NCBI GenBank assembly: GCA_003344405.1 | Contig: NOWV01000019.1 | Span: 434,001 to 498,000 of the forward strand | Length of the DNA stretch: 64,000 nt | Reading direction: 5' to 3' | Source of the DNA: Trichoplax sp. H2 | Lineage: Eukaryota; Placozoa; Uniplacotomia; Trichoplacea | In this document: positions 1-15,537 of the stretch, in pieces | Numbering within the stretch: position 1 is the first letter of the stretch | Layout: the number at the start of each line of letters is the position of its first letter | Position numbers and translations under genes: made by a program | Notes under the pieces: model-generated | The model's input: the letters and a program-made list of their open reading frames with translations, nothing else | What the model was told of the DNA's origin: nothing | The model's database searches: none

Positions 1-61
1 AATTTTATAACATTATAAGGTACAGAGCTCATTCATAATTGATGAACATATTATTTACTAG

Positions 62-3303
<3,242 letters not shown>

Positions 3304-5971
3304 AGGAACAACAGATTCTAGGATATGGATCACCAAGGTCATTTTTGTAGTTCCGTTAAATGTGGTAGTTTTTTCTTTTGCGAGTTTATCATGCTAGACG
3401 GATAAATTAATCTTTGCTTGTTCTATGTAATCCAGTTTTGGTGTCATTTGTAATTTACTTACTTTATTAGTTTTTCAACCTTTGTTTTAATTGATATCTT
3501 ACAAGTTAGTTGCATCCAATATTGCGATGGATATGCTGTGCATTTAGTCCTTCATGCAATTAGCATAGAGTTGGATTAATAATTTGAATATTTGATAAGT
3601 TAAATTCATTTTACTGCAATTCACCTTTATAGTTTGGTAATTTATTAGATAGCTCTTTGCTTCTGTGCTTTAGTCGCTATGGTTATCGAGCAATCGGCCT
3701 GATTGAACGGTTACTTAACTTGTTTTTATCAAGAATAGGATGTAATCGCATAACTGAATAAATATGTAATTTCAATTATAGGCCTGTAGTTATTTTGTAA
3801 TCAATGGGGATATTTTGAAGAAGTGAAAGGGTGGCTTAAACAAATTCAGTAAAAGACGTATCACGAGCTTAAAATGGATAGTATGAATTATGCCATACTA
3901 TTTTAATCAGGCTATTTAGTTACAGCATCAGCGTGAATCTGTTAAGCTATACTATTATTTATCCACAAATCAAGTTATCGTTTATTTGTTTAGTTTAGAG
4001 TATACAGAGATGGATAATATACTAATGAGATAAAGATATCCCCAACATCCGTCTACGAAGGTATAAATAATTTACGAAATTGAAACTGCACTAATGTGGT
4101 TATAAGCACTGTAGTACGCTAGTTCTTAGCTAGCCTGATGGATTTAATTATATCAGTATTGAAAAATCCAGTTCTTGAAATTTAACTTGAACTGATATGG
4201 CAGCTACCATATGATATTCTATTTTATAGTATTAGTACTATTTAGGGTTTAGGCTAATTAATTGCAGGTTTACTGCGAATCTGATAAGCTATGCTGGTGT
4301 TCATCCACACATGCAGTTGTCAGTTATTTTGTTCAGATGACGGTATAAAAAGATCGATGATAGACGAATGGGATAAGTATATCTCTAACACACGTCCACG
4401 AGGGTAGAAATAATTTACGAAATTTAGACTGCACTAATGTGTTTATAGCTACAGTAGTAGGTTAGTTCTTACTTGGCCTGTTGTATTTATTGATGTCAAT
4501 ATTGAAATCCACTTCTTGAAACGTAACTTAAGCTGATATAGTATTGTAGCTACTTTGTGCTACTCTATTTATAGTATCAGGACTATTTAAGATTTTAATA
4601 AACGGAGATAATTCAAAGATTCTGCAAAAAAATCAAGTTATTAATATTGTATCCATAGGCCAAAGCAGAAACTGTACTCGAGATCAAAACTCGACCACTT
4701 TACGTCTACCAGTTTAGGCTGACTTTGCAGCCGCCAATATTTGATTTAGTGAGATAATAAGGTATGAATAAATACATTTACTTCGGCGATACTCTACAGC
4801 GTAAATTTTACTCATTCATTCTAACAGCTATAAAGTAGGATTTTACACTGTTGTAATTGGCGTTCTTAGTTTTAGTCAAACTAGAAATTTTTATCATAAT
4901 ATTTACTCCGGTTTAGTGTCTCAGAGTACCTGCATCACCTAAATAAAGGTAGTTACAAATCCTGTAGAGATTAGCTTGCTCTTTGTGGTCTTTAAATACC
5001 ATAGGAAGAATTAAAAAAATCTATATTGAATCAGCAAGTGATCTATTGTATAAGTCACTCTTGTATCTATGTATAACTTGACTCTACGTATAAAGTAGAA
5101 TTAAATGCTTTCAAAGATAGATGGAATCCTTTTGTAAATTTAACTCGTTGTACTAATGGATTAATCTCAATATACGTATATCCAGTTTTCATGTAAATAA
5201 TTGCATATGATTGTTATATAAATCAAATAAACTATTTTTAACCCAATAAAATAAGCCTGTAGGCTAACTTTTGGCTTTAAAACTCAAACAGTAAAGGTAA
5301 AAACAGCTGCATGGTCTATTAGATAATACATGTAATATATTTGAGCTCCTCCTGGCAAGATGGTAAGTGTTGACTCAGCCCTGGACGATCATTCTATGCA
5401 CTATCTTAATTTCAGCATATTTTCACATTCGCTTAAACAGTCATAAAAAACTGGCTCACAAGATTTATGATATTGGGATGGGCAAATGCTAACAAAAGTG
5501 TTTTGCTTCCGATTTGATCATTTTAATCTTTAAATTATCTATTCATACCCTATAGACGAACACTAATTGCCATAGTAGAATTCCTATACCTAATTGTGAG
5601 TTGAGTAGCTATACTGAAAGTTTAACAATTATGGTAAGTTAGCTAGAATAGTTTTGGCTGGATTTCTTGTTCGATATTCTATCAATAGAAATTCTACCTC
5701 CTTAATGTGTTCTTTTAAAGATCTTGGTGTTAATGATAGTAAATAATTTTAATTTTGATAACAATTTTTACTCCAAATGTGTCGTTAATCGATAGTTAAT
5801 ATCTGAAAGGAGTTAAATTAAAATTTAAATTACAGAACTTTGTTCGTTTATATAACGATTTTATTAGTAGCTCTAGGTTATAGTATTTGTCATTGATTAA
5901 GCAATAATGACGATATTATAGCCAGTCTGATCAGAAACTTGTTGAGTTACCTTCCGAATAAACTTTACATT
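3304..5971. other. Intergenic gap between the two DPP4-like genes
   Basis: About 2.7 kb of AT-rich DNA separating the stop of copy 1 from the predicted start of copy 2. It includes the diverged tandem duplication described separately (3905-4600). I see no exon-like open stretch with splice sites. The promoter of copy 2 must lie in its right-hand part, but no TATA box or other element stands out. Confidence 0.6.
3905..4600. repeat. Diverged tandem duplication, unit about 350 bp
   Basis: Two head-to-tail copies, about 3905-4250 and 4262-4600. Matched landmarks in the same order include 'tctg.taagctat' (3938 and 4281), 'aaataatttacgaaat' (4065 and 4407), 'ctgcactaatgtg' (4087 and 4429) and 'ctatttatagtat' (4222 and 4565). 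The copies differ by many substitutions and small indels, so the event is old. It is non-coding. Confidence 0.8.
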
Positions 5972-8900
5972 ATGCACCTTTGCTTCACAAGTCCCCAGTC
6001 AACCCAGGAAAGACCAAATCTTTCTCAGCTTTCATTCATATCAAGCTCCAACGTTAATGGTGCGTTGATTAATTTAGGTATTATTTTATTCATTTAGGGG
6101 ACTCCTAGAATTCAAATTCGAAATACGGATCGAAAGACCTATATTTTAATCGGGTCAATAATTCTGTTCGTCGGTGCTATTGTAGGAATTATAGCAGTAA
6201 CTATATATTTAAGAAGTTAGTTTGCAACTTAAAATAATCTTAAGAATTAAGGATGGTAGAGCTGATTCTATCCAGTCCCTCTATTTTTTACGCATTATTC
6301 AATCCAGTTTTAGTTGCGAGGCAGTCGAAATTTAAACTAACTTGAAATCATAATGATATTGACTAGACAGCAACATTGATGCTCAACCGCCTAGTTACCA
6401 AGGCCGTATTTATGGATTCAGCCAGCTTTTCAACTCTTCATTTAATCCACAGTCAGTCTATGTGAGCTGGCTTAGCGGTATATTGATCCACTCCTCTTTT
6501 AATATTAATATTAATTTTCTTTTCCCGCTGTCAATATAGATATGTCGAATCGCTTATCTTTCTATCTTCTTAACATGATAGATACATCCTATGAATATAA
6601 CAATGCAGATGGAGATCTTATAGAATACAATGTTGATACTAATACTTCTAAAACCCTTCTAACAGCATCTGAAAAGGTGAGATTTTCTTATTCTTTGAAC
6701 TATTTCTCCTAGAACTATAAACTAGTTTACCTCTGCTAGCTCTTATGGTTTGAATAAAATTGAAAGTACTAAATATATTCTAGTTTATTGCCTTAATAAA
6801 ATCAAGTACTGGCAGTAATGCATTATGCAATTATAATTATCCATGCAATATAAATTTCCTTTGCATAGGCATCACTTAAAGGGGAAAGGACTTGGATTAG
6901 TCCTGATGGCCAATATTTATTGCTAGCCTATGAAGTGAAATTGGTGTGTTAATCATTTAAATTCATAATTGCAATGAGTTCTATAGACTAAATCAGTGCC
7001 TATAAGAAAATCTATTATGGTTCTTTTAATAGTAGATCTAGCTGTCTCTTCTTAGCAATATATCTTCCGAAAGATATATCAGATATTTATTCAGTGTCTC
7101 TTATGCTTTTTTCTAATCTATGTTTGCTTAGCAATATCGATATTCTTTCTTTGCACGTTACGTGGCTTACAGGATCTCAGATAAGTAAGAATTTGATTTC
7201 GTTCGTCATTTGTAATCGGATTATCTAGCGTAATCAGTCTAAGACCTGCCGTCTTCTTTAATTTGGTTTACTATGAACAATAATAGTTACATCTTGATCG
7301 TAGATTTTGGCTGGTATTTAACTTTACGTTATTAGTTCGATCCGAACTATGCATAATCGTAATTTGCTCTAATATCAGGATATTAATAAAACTTTTTAAC
7401 TTGTAAATTTATTTAGAATTCAGTTAAATTCAATAATGAAATCATTTATAGCAATTCACTGATATATCTATATATAACATCAAGGCTAATTTCCGTTACG
7501 AAGCTATAAATTCTCCTTCATTAATGAAATAGATAAACATTAACTATTTATAATTGAAGTAAAGCTAAGATTTGCTTCATATTTTTAGAGAATTCATCGA
7601 ATGAAATGATAATGATACGCTAATTATATCATGTAATTTAATTTATTTTTCATCAAGACAAGTATTTCGCCTGGAGCCTATGGGAAGTAGTAAACTATTG
7701 CGATATATGGGCTGGTCAGCTACAGGTCACCAATTGGTAAGAAATTGAAATTTAGTATTTTGGTAGAAAATAGATTGAAGCTCCGGGTCATAATAGCTTC
7801 GACATTCGTTAATCTTACGGTATAAGATTTGAGATAATAAGATGATATTCTAAGCTCTTTAAATTATGTAGTGAAAACTTCCTTTACATACGCAATTAAC
7901 TACTTATTTGATAATAATTAAAGCTTTGCAAATGGTGTATACATTCTCTTTCACTAGGCATTTATCTATCTAAACGATATATACGTTATACCTGATCCAA
8001 CGCAAGGGAATGCTTCTGTCCGATTAACAAATACTGGAGTTGATGGAATTATTTTTAATGGTGTACCGGATTGGAATAGCGAAGGTAATTATCTCAAATC
8101 AAAAAAATATCTGCTGCAAATTAGGCTATTAGAGAATTGAGATCAAATTTATAGTAATTTAGCCCCAAATTTTAAATTTAAGAGCTGCTGCATTACCGAC
8201 TACATTATAGCCTCAATGCTGCAATAGGGAACTGTGTACTTGTATACTCCATAATGCTAACATTATAAAATTTTAGCGAGAAATATCGCTATCTTCTTTA
8301 ACACCCTTGAATTGCATATTCTTGCATCATTATCTACCTTAGAGGAAATTTTATATAGTAGTAATGCACTATATTGGTCTAAATCGTCTACCTATATCTG
8401 CTATGGGAATTATAATGCTAGTGGAGTTGATTCAGCGCAATGGATGTGGTACGAAGGGAAAATGTCTTATACTACAGTTAAATCGATTCAATATCCTAAG
8501 GTAAAGCGTTCAATCCTGTTAATGTTGAATATTTTCTCGTCGATTCTTATTGTCGCTCCTTTTATATCTTTCTTTTAGGCTGGTACTAAAAATTCTAAAA
8601 TAGCAGTCTATGTCACCAAAGCAACGGATGCTAGAAACGTTGTTCAGCTACTTCCCCCGGCAAAATTTGCTAACGAGTAATGATAATTGGTCACGTAATC
8701 TAGTAGAAACTTGTTCATAGGTTTTCAATTGCATATATTCTTACGTATTGTTTAGATAACTAAGATAATTTATTACATTCAATTTAAATGATTTACTGCT
8801 GGCAACTTCAGCATTTTCAATATCATTTATCATTTTGCCCATTTGGAATAGAGAATATTATTTCACTAATGTGGTTTGGGCATCCGATACTATTGTTACT

Positions 8901-11900
8901 GTGACGTGGCTAAATCGATTTTCGAACACAAGCATTTTAATGTCATGTGATGCAACCAATGGGCAATGTCGGCAGGTGAGATGTAAAATAATCCAAGATA
9001 TTTAATGCAATTTCGCCTTTATTGCACAATTTCAGTTTGATATGTACGTCTCAATTTTGGCTCAATACGAATGCTGATAAGACATGTCTACGAGTTGCTA
9101 CTATTTTTAAAGCTAAATCTAGTCTCCGAAATAATAGCACTGAAAATATTCTAAGTGCACTAGTATATTGAAATATTAGAATTACTTTCGCAGATATATA
9201 TCACAAGAACACTAACCAGCATCAATCGTTGCTTAATTCTATTCTCGTCTTTTAATAATGCTTATAATTATTTTAAAACATTTCAATCACTGACTATATG
9301 AAAAACTATAGCTAACATAATTGGGCTACATAATCTACATTTTTCTATACTTAATATATTAAACTATTAGAATTTCGTTTACGGTTGTATATCACAAAGA
9401 CTGCTTGCCATGCAATAATAGTTTTTATCTAAAATATTTCAATCATCGGCTGCACTAGAAACTGTAATCAATTTAATTGGATGACATAGCCTATTTACTT
9501 CTATATTCAACTATAATTCTTTAAATAGATTCATCATCTAGCACAATCAAACGGCTGGATAGACTACAAATATGTAAGTTTCATAGATTTTGGACTATGC
9601 TCAATATTTCATTTACCTTCGAACGCGGACATATCATAGGCTATATTCTACTAAAACTAATTGAAACTAATGTTTCTCATTTAATGTATTTAAAACTTGT
9701 GAATAATTACTAGAAAAGCCCATTATTCAATTCCGCTGGTGATTATTACTTTGCTGTTCTTCCTAAGAAAGGTGCGAGTGGAAAAACATATTTCCATATA
9801 GCTCGAGTAACACTTTCGGTAAGTTAATGCCACTGTAAGTACAGGAATATCTTAGATTGAAATGTTATGTTATACTGGAATAAGCTAATGCTGGCCTTCT
9901 TTTGCACGTCAGAAAGTATTCATATACCATAAAGTAAATTCGTAAAGAGGTTAATAATATCTTAAAATCTTGAATTTTATCACTTATCGTTCTCATATAG
10001 GACGGGAGAAAATTTTGGTTAACTGCTGGCAACTGGCAAGTTACAACTATTTACGCCTATTCCGAAGCCAGGCAGTTGATGTAAGCTAGTGAAAATAAAG
10101 TCTAGGTTTTGTCCGAATAGGAAGCATAGTCTATTCAACCGCATATTTATTTAACATTTTTTTAGCGTAATTCTTCTTCTATCGAAGATTATATACTATT
10201 CATTTAAATCTTTAAATGTCTGTGTAAAAATTATGTTTTGGGTTTAAATGAGAAATGTAGGGATCGAACAGATATGTACTTGTGTAATCTTATAGTAGAT
10301 AATTAGTTGTATAATAGGCTATATTATACAACTAATATTATACTACATACCACATAATTTATTGTTTTAGCTTGCTCATTTAATAGGGCTTAAACCGATA
10401 TTCCGCATGTAACATATCTTTACAATTTTAATTACATAAATTGATGAGCTAACATACTGCTGAAGCGAACTGAGTTATATAAATGATGCCATAAGTACAG
10501 CTAAACAGATCCAATTCATTAATAAAATTTTTAAGATAGCAATATCTTGTTATTATTTGATATCCGCTACAGTTTTACTTATTAAGCTGATAATATAATT
10601 TAATATAATCATATCTATATGAACAGATTTTTTCAGAGTACTCAACTAAGTTCTACCAGTAGAAATATTTATAGGTAAGAAGGAATAAAGTTATTGCGGT
10701 AATATCTTTATAAAGATTCTTGCAAAGAGAAAGCCTCTAATTTTTTTTTAATTTCAATTGCCAATTAACTCTCCATTTCATATCTGCAGCGTTTCGATTA
10801 ATGGTACTAATAAGAAATGTATTAGCTGTAATTTTAAGCCCATTGGTAAGGCTATACTCATAAATATCGATATATAGTATAAATTATGTTACTAGCGTGG
10901 CTATTATCTGATAAGATAAATTTATTGTCAGAGGAATGCAACTTCTATACTGGTTCATTTAGTACAAATGGACATTATTGCCTACTTGGTTGCCGAGGTA
11001 TGAAATTTTTATCTCATTTCTAACGCAGTATTTGATTTGTCTTTTATACTTAAAATGATTGATAATATCACTTTATCTCCCCTAACTATACTCGATGACT
11101 ATAATTATAAATTGCTAGTAAGAAATTTTGCTGTAGTCCTTTCTACTGAATACTAAATGATGTATAAGCATCTATCATTGATATCCATTTTAGGTCCAGG
11201 AATTCCTTCCTATCACCTTATCAGCACTCAATCCAATCTTCGTATGTATATAAAAATAGGCCAATTCCTAAAATTTGTTATTCATACTAATAATTTAGCC
11301 TTACTTTTACCTCAGATGTGACAATGGAAACAAATCAACGCCTTAGAAATATACTAAAAGACATTACATTACCCAAGCGCGAAATTATGGAGTTTGAACG
11401 CGACGGATATAGTTAGTTGATTACTTCTATCTTATCCTCGATTTATAGGCTAACTTTAATAATTTTTAGGAATATTAAATCTAAAATGATTCGATGTCAG
11501 CAATAATTTTCTATTTTCTTCCCTAATCAGAGATGAACACTTTTATTTATTATCCTCCTGGATTTGATAAGGATAAGCAGTATCCTGTGTTAATGTATAA
11601 GTGAGTACCATCATATTTTCTACATGATTTTGATTTTTCTAGCTTGTTGATGTCATGAAATTATAATTTTAAACTTCAACAAAGTTATGGTGGGCCACAA
11701 AGCCAACTAGTAAGTTTACTTTCAGAAATTTTTGCTACTCATTTTCCGATGCAGTTTAAATTTCTTGTTAGTTTTAGATTATTATTCATTCCACGATCAC
11801 TAGGTCAATCAACAATTTGGATTAGGATGGCCAGAATACTTCTCGTCCTTTTTGCAAATGATTGTTATTACCATCGATCCTCGTGGAACTGGCTATAAAA

Positions 11901-13465
11901 GCAATGAGTAAAACATCCTTTTTTTGGCCTGATAATTGTATTGGTTGAAACTAGGATCAATTTTGCTATTTTCTAAAATTTTTTAATTATTGCTATGATC
12001 TTCATCTATGTATTAGGTTTATGTATAGCACATACTTGAGAATGGGTGTACAAGAAGCAGAGGATATCATTGCCTTCGCAAAGTTCGATTCACTTCAGTT
12101 TCATTTGCATTATTTACTGATTTTAATTTTAAGTAAATAGTATTGAGTAGACAATGTAATTGGTAGCTAATTGATAATCTGCAATTACTCCATGACTGAA
12201 TAATAGAGCAAGGGCAGTCATAAACTTAAATATATTGATTAAACTAATTTTATTTTTCGAAAGGTATATTAAAACATTCCGTTATGTTCATAAAAGTAAA
12301 GTGGGCATATTTGGATGGGTAATATGCTTGTTTTGATATATTATTTTCTAGTTTCCTTAACTAATAGAATTAAACAATATCAAGAAATTTTAATATTGAA
12401 TTAATTAATAGTCCCATGGGGCCTATCTTGGAGGTATGGCTATGGGTATTAATGACCATGTTTTCAGTTTGGGTCTACTTGTTGCTCCAGTATCTGATTT
12501 TAGATTTTATGGTAAGTAGAAAATTTGTTAAGCCTTGCCTATTCTACTGATATCCAAATTTCCCTGGAGCAATAATAGCCAATTTATATACCTTAATATC
12601 GTTAATGATTGGCAACTTCGTATTATAGATACTGGTTACACTGAAAGGTTTATGCTTTCACCTAAAGAAAACTTAAAGGGCTATGAAGTATGCAAGTTCT
12701 CATTGCCTGTATTTTTTCAGTTAGCAAGATTTATTTACATCTAAGATTGAGTTAATTGAAAAATATGCAATAAAAAAGTGGATAGTATTAAAAATTGAGC
12801 AAAGTTTTTGACATTATTGTTATATATCTCTTAATTTAGCGTACACGTCTCTGGAACTCTTTGTTATATGTATATTTCTTCTGTTAATTATTATAATATC
12901 TGATATGTGAGCATATATGAAATTAATTAGCAAAGAATGAAAACATGTACTATATAAGGTCGGAAAGCATCTAAAGTATTGCAAGTTAAACTGCTTAATC
13001 GTTAGATTTAATTTTTGTGTCCATAAAAAATGTTGGTCAGCTACTACGCCATTTATTAGCATCTTCTATCTGGTAAGGTGAATCATTGTTTATAAATTAG
13101 GAAGCTTCAATCCTCAATAGACTGGATGGATTCAAAAATGCGACAGTTTTTATTGCTCATGGCAATGCCGACGATAACGTTCATTTTCAAAATAGTGCAG
13201 TCTTGGTTCAATCATTGCAGGAGAAAGGAATCCAATTTAGAATGATGGTAAGTAAAAGTTTGCAGTAGTGCAGCTAGCAGTTGATATCAAGTACGTTTAT
13301 TGATCTATATAGAGCTCATAATTAACTGTGCTTACTCCATATCTGCAGATGTATCCAAATAAAAATCATAATATTGATGGTTATGGAAGGAAACATTTAT
13401 TTGTCGCCATGACCAATTTGATTGCGGAAAAATTTGTTTTAGCTAATCCGTTCCAAAATAATTAA
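5972..13465 (+). CDS. DPP4-like membrane serine peptidase, copy 2 (complete)
   Basis: Type II membrane dipeptidyl peptidase (family S9B), 799 residues against about 766 for human DPP4. Exons: 5972-6052, 6098-6215, 6367-6477, 6540-6676, 6869-6943, 7132-7184, 7658-7736, 7958-8084, 8343-8500, 8579-8676, 8852-8975, 9529-9573, 9714-9818, 10001-10080, 10790-10845, 10932-10997, 11194-11241, 11316-11411, 11531-11600, 11685-11709, 11804-11907, 12017-12082, 12264-12318, 12412-12511, 12629-12687, 13101-13247 and 13349-13465. A short cytoplasmic tail precedes a transmembrane helix at residues 42-65, then the beta-propeller with the double-Glu motif (E261-E262, PDWNSEEEI) that in DPP4 grips the substrate N-terminus. 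The hydrolase domain has oxyanion Y577, nucleophile S660, D736 and H768. The residues after the nucleophile read GWSHGA, not the usual GWSYGG. The first exon and its 45-bp intron are the weakest part of the model. Confidence 0.93.
9171..9520. repeat. Intronic tandem duplication, about 190 bp
   Basis: Inside the intron between exons 8852-8975 and 9529-9573 of DPP4-like copy 2. Copy one starts near 9176 and copy two near 9367. Shared anchors in the same order are 'attagaatt', 'atatatcaca', 'aatatttcaatca' (or 'acatttcaatca'), 'aactgta.c.aa' and 'ttctata.t.aa'. Much diverged and non-coding. Confidence 0.65.
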
Positions 13466-13466
13466 A
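13461..13466 (+). terminator. Possible poly(A) signal overlapping the stop
   Basis: ATTAAA, the commonest variant of the animal polyadenylation hexamer, spans the TAA stop of DPP4-like copy 2. If used, the 3' untranslated region would be only a few tens of bases. In AT-rich DNA this can occur by chance. Confidence 0.3.
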
Positions 13467-15537
13467 TTATAAAATTCTTGAGCTTTGTTGTAGTAAAATT
13501 TGGGTTGGTTTAGGCGGCTTTTATAAATTTCCAAATTTGCAATTCAAAAATGTGTTGCTTCGAAATATAGCATCAAGCTACTATCCAAGAATATTAAAAA
13601 TATAAAGTATTTTCTAATTTTCTTGCTTAGTATTCCTATTCTCTTTAGTTATGAAAAAGTTAAATTCTAACTATGGTATCCTAGTATCGTAAACTTCATA
13701 GGAAAAAATTAAGCAAAAAATTGAAAATTTGTTAATATTGTTATCAATGGTGTCATACTTGAAATAATTGTAAATCTTGCATAGCCCACGCATCGTATCT
13801 AGATTTAACGACCAGACGTCTAGCTATTCGGTCACATCGCTGACTATGATTACTATCTATCTACTTTATTTCAATGATTAAATATGATCTTTCTCATCTT
13901 TCTTTCTGTTTGATACTTATTTGTATGCTGTTTGGATTTATAGATTTCTGTCATCGTTCTGATTTAAAACTAGCATCAGTACGATCTGGTTCAGTCACTT
14001 GTTAAATTATTTACAGATAAGTTACATTTAAGACTAGGTTTTTGATATTGTTTAGTTAGCTTCGCCGAGTTAAATTATTAATATTGTTCGATTTAGGCTT
14101 TATTTGAAAACTATTAGATTTTATCCGTATTTTTAAAAGATATATACGTTCATATAGATAGTTACAAATGAATGATTAGTGGTATTACTAATGCTAGTTT
14201 TATTTGCAGCCGTGATCAAGATTGTTTGTCTTATATACTCGTACGTCAGTGAAATATCTTTCTGAGATCATATTTGTGATAAAAGCTCCTGTTTTAGCTA
14301 CAACGTAATCACTACATTCTCAAGCAGTATTATCTACTTAATTAGTACCAATAGATGATATTAAATCCACATCAGCATCTTGCTAAAACTCTTCATATAT
14401 GCTGCATAAAAAAGTACCATTTACTGCATTAATTGTAGCTTATAATTTAAATTTTTTAAGCTCAATAATCAACTGATGCGATGTTCATTTCAGAACAAGA
14501 TCTAGATTCGCCATTAATGTTAGTTTACATTGGAATGATTGTTAAGACTTTCCATGAACTACAACCTGAGAATCGACATTGGCATAACCTACATAGAACC
14601 TAAAAATACTTGTTTTACGCGTAATTTCCCAATAATTATTTCTAGTACGCGCTTTCTTGCGCCATAGCTATATTTTTACGTTAAGTCAATCGCAGTTTTC
14701 CTCCCAATAGTACGATAAATATACATTTGGTAATAAAAAAGCTAATTTCTCTATAAGTCACAGCAACTAGCAACCTCAGATATATTCCTAATGGTATATA
14801 TATATTTTATTAGAAAATTGTACATCAATTCGGTTATCATTATAAAATAGTATCAATTATCCAGGCATCGGATAAGTCGACCATATTGCATGAAATAAAA
14901 GTTCAAAAGTGAAGAAGAAATATTTCTACACTATATCTATCTGATAGATTCGCATAAACTCAATTTTGAGCTACAATTATAAAAAATGGGCTTTACTGTC
15001 CGACCTTCAACAACACATTACGCAAATACATTGCAGTCAATTTTTTTACAGAAGATGCAATCGATAAGATTTATAAAAATTCATCGCTGCTATCAAATCG
15101 AAGAAATAACATAATGTAGTTAATTTAAAGCACAGGCCAATTTTTTAATATAGAGATGTTGAATAATAGAAAATTGGAAATACTTTAAGAGCATTTAGCA
15201 ATCTCTGATGGATAAAACGCAGCATCAGAAATTATAGTAAGAGATGCAAAGGTATCAAAAAAGAATCTTTCGAGAGCTGGAATAATTTGAATGAAATTAT
15301 GAGATCTTAAATAAAGTTTAAAGCGAATATATTTAAAAGGTTCCATAGCACAGTAATAATAGTAAATTATATGTGGCCAATATCATGGTGTTTATAATGC
15401 ATACAATGGTAGCAGAATTTTTCAATATCGAGATCAATTTTTTAATTATAGCTATTGATAATTGATTTGAGAAGGAACTGTATTTTCATCTAAACTGTAG
15501 CATGGCATCCATATGTAATTTTTCATTTACCTCTTGG
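13466..15537. other. Intergenic gap, convergent genes
   Basis: About 2.1 kb between the 3' ends of DPP4-like copy 2 (plus) and the coiled-coil gene (minus). It should hold both 3' untranslated regions. I see no further exon, repeat or RNA gene. Confidence 0.5.
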
